Made by a program: the position numbers and the translations under genes | The notes under the pieces: model-generated | What the model was told of the DNA's origin: nothing | Seen by the model: only the letters and a program-made list of their open reading frames with translations | Database searches by the model: none | In this document: in pieces, positions 19,268 through 25,014 of the stretch | Position numbering within the stretch: position 1 is the stretch's first letter | Layout: the number at the start of each line of letters is the position of its first letter | Source of the DNA: a virus | IMG/VR virus record: IMGVR_UViG_3300021068_000287 | Coordinates: 1-25,014 of that record | DNA: 25,014 nt | Reading direction: 5' to 3' (one strand)

Positions 19268-20230
19268 CTACTTAAAACTTAACGAGCACATTAACTGGGT
19301 TAACAAAAATGTTAATTCAATTTCTTTTGATATAACAGTTGGCATTGCCCTATTTGATTCACCAATCGCTTCAACCAAATCTGGTATACTTGATGGCTGA
19401 ATCTTAGTAAGTAACTCATTATATAAACTCACAATTAAAGAATCCGCATTATCACCAAACTTACCAGCATTTTCTCTAATAATTTTAAATTGCTTATTCT
19501 TAATAGCTTCAACCAAAACAGAAATATCCGCAGTCTTCTGAACTTCCGATAATACGCCCTCGTCAATTTCTCGACCACCAGTGGAATAATGCTGTAATGC
19601 TACAACTACATTACGATTGTTTGGATAATTTTGTTTAACTAATTCCAAAATAACTTTTGGTGAGGATAACTTAATACCCTCAGCTTTTAACATATTAACA
19701 TTATACATAACAGCTTGCTTAATACAATGCTTTACTTCATCGTCACTATATACAAACTCGACTGTATTAAATCTTGATTGTAATGGCTCTGATAAATTTT
19801 GCTTATAATTACAAGTTAAAATAAAACGACACTTAGATGAATACTCATCTATACACCCACGTAATGCCTTTTGAGCATCAGCTGATAAATTATCAGCCTC
19901 ATCCAAAATAATTGCTTTAGGCTTTCCACTTAATGATTGCTGACGACAATACTCTGGAATAGTATGACGTACTAAATTAATACCATTCTCAACTGAGGCA
20001 TTAATGAACATTACCTCATAATCTAACTGATTAACAATAGCACAAGCTACAGTGGTTTTACCTGTACCAGGCTTTTGTGATGCTAACAATAAATTCTGTA
20101 ACTTACCACTCTTAATAATACCGTTAAAATAATCTTTTAATCGTTGTGGCAATACACATTCATTAATAGTTTTTGGTCTATGAGAATATTCCCATAATGC
20201 ATTTTCAGCGGTATTGGTTTTTGCTATCAT
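19268..20230 (-). CDS. 44: clamp-loader large subunit, AAA+ ATPase (T4 gp44 homologue)
   Basis: This 320-residue protein is close to T4 gp44 (319 residues). It starts with the conserved W-E-Y-S-H-R-P-K-T-I (residues 13-22) and has Walker A QKPGTGKTT (52-60, Lys58), Walker B ILDEADN (108-114) and the sensor region SRF (152-154, arginine finger Arg153). It forms the clamp loader with gp62 and uses ATP to open and load gp45 at primer ends. An AGAGGAAAT ribosome binding site precedes the ATG. It sits between gp45, with a 78-base gap containing a hairpin, and the 42-residue gene. Confidence 0.96.
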   Translation of the reverse strand: MIAKTNTAENALWEYSHRPKTINECVLPQRLKDYFNGIIKSGKLQNLLLASQKPGTGKTTVACAIVNQLDYEVMFINASVENGINLVRHTIPEYCRQQSLSGKPKAIILDEADNLSADAQKALRGCIDEYSSKCRFILTCNYKQNLSEPLQSRFNTVEFVYSDDEVKHCIKQAVMYNVNMLKAEGIKLSSPKVILELVKQNYPNNRNVVVALQHYSTGGREIDEGVLSEVQKTADISVLVEAIKNKQFKIIRENAGKFGDNADSLIVSLYNELLTKIQPSSIPDLVEAIGESNRAMPTVISKEIELTFLLTQLMCSLSFK

Positions 20231-20271
20231 ATCTATTTCCTCTAATAATCATAATATTTAATTTTAAAACT

Positions 20272-20291
20272 CTGAGGGCATATACCCTCAG
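20272..20291 (-). promoter_or_regulatory. intercistronic hairpin between gp45 and gp44
   Basis: CTGAGGG and CCCTCAG (20272-20278, 20285-20291) form a perfect 7-bp stem with a six-base loop in the mRNA. No T run follows, so it is not a standard terminator. It lies 42 bases upstream of the gp44 start and could be a processing site, a stabiliser of the gp45 message or a translational control element. Confidence 0.6.
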
Positions 20292-20308
20292 TAATACAGT
20301 CGATGCTT

Positions 20309-21001
20309 TTACTCGAATGTGGACTTACCTGATAAAGCAATAAAATACTGTACACCTAGTCCTTTAAATTCTGAAATACCATCAGGAGATACCGACACAT
20401 CATAATCACCCTTCTTTAAAGTCTTAATCAATGAAGGCTGCAAATTAAAAGAAAATGTGTTATCAGTAATGGAATCACTTGTACCAATTAAAATCCTAAA
20501 ATTATTTTTATTCTGCTGCTTCTCATCAATTGCAGCCGCATAAATTTTATTACTACCAGCGTCACTAACAAATGAAATAGCATTAAGCTTTAATCGCTCA
20601 GTTGCTTTGTTAATATTATCACGCATAGTTTCTGTCAAAGTAAACTTAATAGCACCAGCTTCAGGGAAGTCCAAACGCTCAGGAGCTTTATTTGTAATAA
20701 ACTCTGGGTTAGAATATTGATAACGTAGTGTAGTATTATCATCATTCTTAATTAGAAGATACTCATCTTCAAACTCAATGTAACCATCATTAACTAATGA
20801 CTGTACTGATAAAAACTGTGCTACATCATATAATGGAACATCTTGTGGAAATTTCTCTTCAATATCAGCATAAGCAATACAAGTAGAAAACTCATTAATA
20901 ACTCGAATTCTATTACCTGCAGGAATAATCATGCTATTAGAAATAGAAGCAAAGTTAGATAGTGTTTCAGTTGTTTCTTTAGTAAGTGTTAATTTTGTCA
21001 T
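20309..21001 (-). CDS. 45: sliding clamp (T4 gp45 homologue)
   Basis: This 230-residue protein matches T4 gp45 (228 residues) in length and pattern: LTKETTETLSNFASI at the start, PLYDVAQFLSVQSLVND near 60-75, and TFSFNLQPSLIKTLKKGDYD and YFIALSG near the end. It forms the trimeric ring that tethers gp43 and, in T4, also activates late transcription with gp33 and gp55. The ATG at 21001 is used because AAAGGAT lies just upstream and the N-terminus then matches T4; an upstream in-frame extension is rejected. Two possible promoters lie in the 175-base gap before it. Confidence 0.95.
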   Translation of the reverse strand: MTKLTLTKETTETLSNFASISNSMIIPAGNRIRVINEFSTCIAYADIEEKFPQDVPLYDVAQFLSVQSLVNDGYIEFEDEYLLIKNDDNTTLRYQYSNPEFITNKAPERLDFPEAGAIKFTLTETMRDNINKATERLKLNAISFVSDAGSNKIYAAAIDEKQQNKNNFRILIGTSDSITDNTFSFNLQPSLIKTLKKGDYDVSVSPDGISEFKGLGVQYFIALSGKSTFE

Positions 21002-21043
21002 AATGTTATATCCTTTTCTATATTGTTTTTGTTTGTATTGGTA

Positions 21044-21073
21044 TATTGTATCATAGTACTCTATACTATGGAA
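21044..21073 (-). promoter_or_regulatory. proximal gp45 promoter, GTTC class
   Basis: AAAGTG TTCCAT (hexamer 21073-21068), an 18-bp spacer and TACAAT (21049-21044) with a TGA extended -10. It shares the sequence AAAGTGTTCCATA with the distal promoter about 100 bases upstream. Confidence 0.5.
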
Positions 21074-21143
21074 CACTTTATACGTATTATTTTGATTTTT
21101 ATACACAGCTATATATGCCTGTTCTTATTTCATATATACCTAT

Positions 21144-21172
21144 ATTATATCATACCTACCTATATAATGGAA
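21144..21172 (-). promoter_or_regulatory. distal gp45 promoter, GTTC class
   Basis: AAAGTG TTCCAT (hexamer 21172-21167), a 17-bp spacer and TATAAT (21149-21144) with a TGA extended -10. It lies directly after the gp46 stop codon and gives a long leader for gp45. Confidence 0.6.
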
Positions 21173-21176
21173 CACT

Positions 21177-22910
21177 TTATAAGGTATTTTTACTGATCTG
21201 GGTAAAATTACCCACCTTGGTTAACTCAATGGAATCAGTCCATACACCACTTGTCACATTGTGTGGGTTATGTGATATAACGAACACCTTAGTACCACCA
21301 TTTTCTTTGCTTAACTCTTTAAGCAAACTGTTAACATTATCAGTACCCGAACCATCTAATGATGAATCTAAAACTTCGTCTAATATAAAAACATTCATTA
21401 TAGCAGTATTATTAGACCGCGCTTCTACTAATTTCCTAAATGCTAATATAATTGATAAATCTATACGAGAACGCTCACCCTGAGAAAATGAGGTGTATGT
21501 AAAACTATCACGACCACTAGATTTAATTGTCTCATTAAACTCTTCATCTAATATAAAAACATAGTCTGCTCCTAATGCATCCAAATAATGATTTACATAA
21601 CTATTTAATAATGGTATATACTGACCAATAATAAACTTCTTAACTCCTGTATCACCTATCATATTTTTTATAATATCACGGTTATACAACTCATCAGTAA
21701 TATCTTTCTTAGTATTAATTAACTCATCTAACTCACTTGCAGCTCTATTTAAATGCTCAGACATATCCTCTTTTGGCTTTAATAACTCTTGTATAGAATT
21801 ACTTAAACTCTCATTAGACTTAATACTAGTCTTTATAGTCTGCTCATTTAATTTTATCTCTGCTATATAATCATCTATATATTCTTGCGCTTCTTTAGCT
21901 TCTAACTTCTGACTAGTTAATAATTTAATCTTATCACTTAACTCTATAGCATTATCCATTATATTTTCTATCTTTGACTCTATAATAGGATATTGACTTT
22001 CCTTTAAACTTGAACATATACCCTGCTCACAAGTAGGACAACTATTATGCTCGTCCAATAATTTCTTCTTATTAGTTATATACGTCTTTTCAGATTTTAA
22101 TGCAACTAAATTCTGCTTATATTTCTCAATCTGAGAACTAACATCTCTAAATTTATTAGCTATCTCACTTAATGAAACTATATTACTATCTTTAATAATA
22201 TTTTCTTCTGTTAATAACTTAATCTTATTATTGTTCTGTGTAATCATTTCCTCTATTGATTCAATCTGACTATCAGTTGCTATCTGCTGCTCATCCTGAT
22301 ATGCTTTATGTAACTTATACTGATCTTTCTTTGCAATAATAGAAACGTCATTAGTCTTATCTTCAATTTTTAAATCTCTTATACTCGACTTATTAAAATC
22401 ATTAATAATACTAAATATATCAATACCAACTAAATCTTCAATCATGGCCCTACGCTTAAATGTAGGTAACTGCATAAATGGCAAATACCCAGCAGTACCT
22501 ATTGCAACAATTTGCTTAAATGTATTAAGCTCAATTCCTATAATCTGATCTAATAACTCTTGATACTCAGCAACCGATGATGCTTGCTGTAATAATTCAC
22601 CACCTTTATATATCTCAAAAATATTAGGCTTTTGACCACGCCTAATATTAAACTCAGTATTATTCTTTAAAAAAGATAACTCAACCATAGCACCTTTCTT
22701 ATTAATAACATTAATTAACTGACCTTTCTTTAAATTACGAAACGGCTTACCATACAATGCATAACATATTGACTCAATGAAAAGCGTAGACTTACCAACA
22801 CCATTTGCTCCATTTATAATTGTTCTATGATGATCTTCAAAATTAATAACAATTGGCTTCTCACCAACTGATAAAAAGTTCTTAACCGATAAAGTTTTTA
22901 ACTCAACCAT
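21177..22910 (-). CDS. 46: recombination nuclease subunit, SMC-like ATPase (T4 gp46 homologue)
   Basis: This 577-residue Rad50/SbcC-type protein resembles T4 gp46 (560 residues). It has Walker A NGANGVGKST (33-42), two long coiled-coil arms meeting at a zinc hook CPTC (291-294), the ABC signature TSFSQGERSRIDLS (near 470) and Walker B VFILDEVLDSSLDG (near 515), followed by the switch histidine region VISHNPH. With gp47 it resects DNA ends for recombination-dependent replication and degrades host DNA. The ATG at 22910 is preferred: GAGG lies upstream and the protein then begins MVELKTLSVKNFLSVG, as expected. An earlier start at 22934 would overlap gp47. The gap after gp47 is seven bases. Confidence 0.96.
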   Translation of the reverse strand: MVELKTLSVKNFLSVGEKPIVINFEDHHRTIINGANGVGKSTLFIESICYALYGKPFRNLKKGQLINVINKKGAMVELSFLKNNTEFNIRRGQKPNIFEIYKGGELLQQASSVAEYQELLDQIIGIELNTFKQIVAIGTAGYLPFMQLPTFKRRAMIEDLVGIDIFSIINDFNKSSIRDLKIEDKTNDVSIIAKKDQYKLHKAYQDEQQIATDSQIESIEEMITQNNNKIKLLTEENIIKDSNIVSLSEIANKFRDVSSQIEKYKQNLVALKSEKTYITNKKKLLDEHNSCPTCEQGICSSLKESQYPIIESKIENIMDNAIELSDKIKLLTSQKLEAKEAQEYIDDYIAEIKLNEQTIKTSIKSNESLSNSIQELLKPKEDMSEHLNRAASELDELINTKKDITDELYNRDIIKNMIGDTGVKKFIIGQYIPLLNSYVNHYLDALGADYVFILDEEFNETIKSSGRDSFTYTSFSQGERSRIDLSIILAFRKLVEARSNNTAIMNVFILDEVLDSSLDGSGTDNVNSLLKELSKENGGTKVFVISHNPHNVTSGVWTDSIELTKVGNFTQISKNTL

Positions 22911-22917
22911 ATATACC

Positions 22918-24003
22918 TCATAACCCTGCATCACTCTTTAATTTAATTGCTTCTATATACATACTATCAAACATCCGCTTAATACTCTTCTTACTATTAT
23001 CATCACAGTCTAACTGAGAAATATAATCTTGTACTAAATCCATATTGTCCTTTATTATAATATCATCACTTGTAACTAACTCAATATCATCATAATTTAT
23101 AGTGTCTGATATTTTTAATGAATGAACTCCAGCGTCAATTAATAACTGCTCGAATTTGTTTAAATTCATTTTACCATTTTCACTTTCTCGCTTGATTACC
23201 TTTACGTCTAAATGCTTTCCTGTATATTCACCAACAGTCTTCTTATCAAAAGTATCAGCATTAAACCGAATCTTAACATGATTCATTACATCATTTTCTA
23301 TGAACTTTTCAGTACACTTTTTATTAGTAAATTGCAGTTCCCATACTCCACGAGAATCATTACCATCACCACTTGTTAAGGTATATGGCGTTCCAACATA
23401 TAACACATTACCACCTTCCGATATAGTATGATAATGACCAGAAAAAACTCTATTATATCTCTTTAAAAACCCTGGGTCAGCACCACTCGACTTCATCCCT
23501 TGATAAAAATAATATCCATCTAACTCAAAATGACCAATACAATACTCAGTAGAACTATTCTTAATAAAGTCCATAATAACATCACGGTTTTCATTACATA
23601 TCCATGGTATAATATCAATAGCCACTTTATCGTTTAACATAAATTTAGTTGGCTTATTTATAATTGTTACATTATCATAGTACCCTAAAACTTCATCTAA
23701 TGTATTTGGCTCTATTACTTCACGATACCGCATATCATGATTACCAACTAATGCTACCAAATCTAAACCATTAAATAATGGCATTATCTCAGTACGTACC
23801 CTATTTAAAGTGATCTGAGACACTGAACTTCTTACATCGAAAAAATCGCCCGTTGATATTATCGTGGAAATATCATTAGCTCTAGCATAATCAGTTATCT
23901 TTTTTAAGGCATCGTACTGATAACTATACACCCATTTATCATCTCGCCTTATACCCAAATGGAGATCACCGACCACCAGGGTTTTTGTTAATATATCATC
24001 CAT
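22918..24003 (-). CDS. 47: recombination nuclease subunit, Mre11-like (T4 gp47 homologue)
   Basis: This 361-residue Mre11/SbcD-type phosphoesterase matches T4 gp47 (339 residues) closely, for example GHFELDGYYFYQGMKSSG and GTPYTLTSGDGNDSRG. The five metal-binding motifs are present: GDLHLG (12-17, Asp13 and His15), STGDFFD, VGNHD, IGHFEL and SGHYHT. It cuts DNA ends in complex with gp46. A strong GGGGGAG ribosome binding site precedes the ATG. The gene follows gp55 by 118 bases; that gap contains an inverted copy of the repeat element. Confidence 0.96.
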   Translation of the reverse strand: MDDILTKTLVVGDLHLGIRRDDKWVYSYQYDALKKITDYARANDISTIISTGDFFDVRSSVSQITLNRVRTEIMPLFNGLDLVALVGNHDMRYREVIEPNTLDEVLGYYDNVTIINKPTKFMLNDKVAIDIIPWICNENRDVIMDFIKNSSTEYCIGHFELDGYYFYQGMKSSGADPGFLKRYNRVFSGHYHTISEGGNVLYVGTPYTLTSGDGNDSRGVWELQFTNKKCTEKFIENDVMNHVKIRFNADTFDKKTVGEYTGKHLDVKVIKRESENGKMNLNKFEQLLIDAGVHSLKISDTINYDDIELVTSDDIIIKDNMDLVQDYISQLDCDDNSKKSIKRMFDSMYIEAIKLKSDAGL

Positions 24004-24065
24004 TTATACTCCCCCTTATTTTGTATATGACAACTATCGCCATAGCTACCACACTATACCTTCTA

Positions 24066-24110
24066 CTGAGAGAGCCCCTCTGGCGAATGGAATCTAAGTT
24101 CAAAGGTATA
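24066..24110 (+). repeat. partial repeat element in opposite orientation
   Basis: CTGAGAGAGCCCCTCTGG followed by CGAATGGAATCT and GGTATAC on the plus strand matches the same half of the element that other copies carry on the minus strand. The second stem arm is missing. It lies between gp55 and gp47, far from the other copies, and is the only inverted one. Confidence 0.78.
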
Positions 24111-24121
24111 CATACAGACCG

Positions 24122-24691
24122 TTAAAAGAACCCCTTCAGATTAGGATTACCCTTCTTATCTACGTATATATCTATCTCACTGAACTCATCGTCAACTGAT
24201 GCTAATGGCTTGGTCTCATAATCATTAATACGACTATACATTTGGTCGACTATCTCGTAATCAATGGCCGAACCCGACTCACTAGCTAAGGTATCAGCAT
24301 TGGTCTCAACGAAGTTAACATAATGCTTATACTTTTTAATCATATCTTTCTTTTCAATATTAATCCTATTGGTAAAAGCGTTCCAACAACAAGTCGTTAT
24401 ATAAGCATGAGGATTAGTTTTAGTAATATCATAATTCCGCATATACTTCAATATAACATACATAGCATCTTGAATCATATCATCTCTAAATGAATAACCA
24501 TTAAAATTATACCTATTAGATAATTGATTCGCTATAGTATATATCGACTTGGTTAAATCTTCACTTACTCCAATATGCTCACCTGTATCTTCAAAAACTT
24601 TATCATACTCAGTTTTCCATTCAAGTATCTGCTTATAAACAGTATCATTCTCTATATAATTTTTACTCTTCTTCTTATCTGTAGTATCCAT
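24122..24691 (-). CDS. 55: late-transcription sigma factor (T4 gp55 homologue)
   Basis: This 189-residue protein matches T4 gp55 (185 residues) over most of its length: LEWKTE near residue 20, ANQLSNRYNFNGYSFRDDMIQD, NPHAYITTCCWNAFTNRI and KKYKHYVNF. It is the small sigma-like factor that directs host RNA polymerase to TATAAATA late promoters, with gp33 and the clamp as co-activators. The ATG at 24691 is chosen: AAGAGA lies upstream and the N-terminus then fits T4. A longer reading frame would need a TTG at 24745 and would overlap the previous gene. The stop codon borders the inverted repeat remnant. Confidence 0.94.
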   Translation of the reverse strand: MDTTDKKKSKNYIENDTVYKQILEWKTEYDKVFEDTGEHIGVSEDLTKSIYTIANQLSNRYNFNGYSFRDDMIQDAMYVILKYMRNYDITKTNPHAYITTCCWNAFTNRINIEKKDMIKKYKHYVNFVETNADTLASESGSAIDYEIVDQMYSRINDYETKPLASVDDEFSEIDIYVDKKGNPNLKGFF

Positions 24692-24713
24692 ACATATTTC
24701 TCTTAGTTGTAGT

Positions 24714-25014
24714 TTAAATAATTGCTTCAGCAATACACGAAGCAAATATGTTAACTAGTGTTTTACGCTGTTTTATTTCCTGAGTTTTTGCATTAATAGC
24801 TTTAACTATTTGACCGTCTTTAGTACTGTCAAAATTTCTATTTGAAGTTATTGTATCATATGACTGTCTTGATTTGAACACTTTCTTACTAATCACTATG
24901 CATGAAGAAACATCTTTAAACAAATAATTTATATCTGTAATATTCTTTTTCTTATATTCTTCTTTTGAAACGTTCTTAGTATTTTTACTTAACTCAAAAT
25001 GATCACAAACACTT
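24714..25014 (-). CDS. hypothetical protein, partial at window edge
   Basis: The reading frame is open from the right edge of the window to a stop at 24714, giving at least 100 residues without a start, so the gene is cut by the edge. The visible part is basic and polar, with KEEYKKKNITDINYLFKDVS and a Lys/Gln-rich end (NAKTQEIKQRKTLVNIF). I do not recognise it. A TTG at 24923 would give a 69-residue protein, but the open upstream frame makes an N-terminally longer protein more likely. It lies 22 bases before gp55 and is probably co-transcribed with it. Confidence 0.6.
   Translation of the reverse strand, partial: SVCDHFELSKNTKNVSKEEYKKKNITDINYLFKDVSSCIVISKKVFKSRQSYDTITSNRNFDSTKDGQIVKAINAKTQEIKQRKTLVNIFASCIAEAII

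Noticed and set aside
21002-21106. N-terminal extension of the sliding clamp by 35 residues
   Set aside because: The extension covers a promoter and the ribosome binding site, and the ATG at 21001 gives the T4-like length.

Overview
The window reads as about 25 kb of an AT-rich genome of a T4-like tailed phage. Every gene I can support lies on the minus strand. The evidence is the collinear T4 replication core, whose products resemble T4 proteins almost end to end. In transcription order (right to left) they are: late sigma factor gp55, recombination nuclease gp47/gp46, sliding clamp gp45, clamp loader gp44/gp62, translational repressor RegA, the N-terminal part of DNA polymerase gp43, and dCMP hydroxymethylase gp42. 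The last implies that the phage makes 5-hydroxymethylcytosine DNA. The host cannot be named. Near-perfect sigma70-type promoters and perfect parS palindromes point to a bacterium with an ordinary housekeeping sigma factor and, perhaps, a chromosomal ParABS system.

Layout by coordinate. 1-2370: a small unknown gene, a Dda/UvrD-like helicase, a GIY-YIG-like nuclease candidate and a strong terminator. 2376-8565: DNA modification and nucleotide metabolism. This holds a C5-cytosine-methyltransferase homologue, a HAD phosphatase overlapping a nucleotidyltransferase-kinase fusion, then gp42, a dATP/dGTP diphosphohydrolase-like protein and a MazG-like pyrophosphohydrolase in one tight operon, followed by a PD-(D/E)XK nuclease and small genes. 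8640-11056: small genes and a gp43 that ends just after polymerase motif A; its catalytic C-terminal half is not in this window. 11057-18200: about 7 kb of small early genes inserted between gp43 and regA, which are close neighbours in T4. 18217-24691: regA-62-44-45-46-47-55. The right edge cuts one more gene.

The accessory block is modular. Nearly every gene or pair has its own promoter with exact TTGACA, a 17-bp spacer and exact TATAAT, an AT-rich conserved element just upstream, and a conserved 5' leader. Between modules sit copies of a 70-80-bp element ending in a CACCAGAGGGG / CCCCTCTGGTG inverted repeat, including two arrays with a 97-bp period. Replication and nucleotide genes have a different promoter type in which GTGTTC replaces GTGTTGACA, suggesting two temporal classes. 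Late promoters (TATAAATA) are possible at two places.

The most unusual items are four perfect 16-bp parS palindromes spaced exactly 30 bp apart inside a protein gene, two paralogous proteins built of a Gly-x-His-x tetrapeptide repeat, three tandem 43-residue coiled-coil genes (two encoding the same protein), the split polymerase with an exonuclease-domain insertion, and a C5-methyltransferase homologue in a phage that should already carry modified C5 positions.
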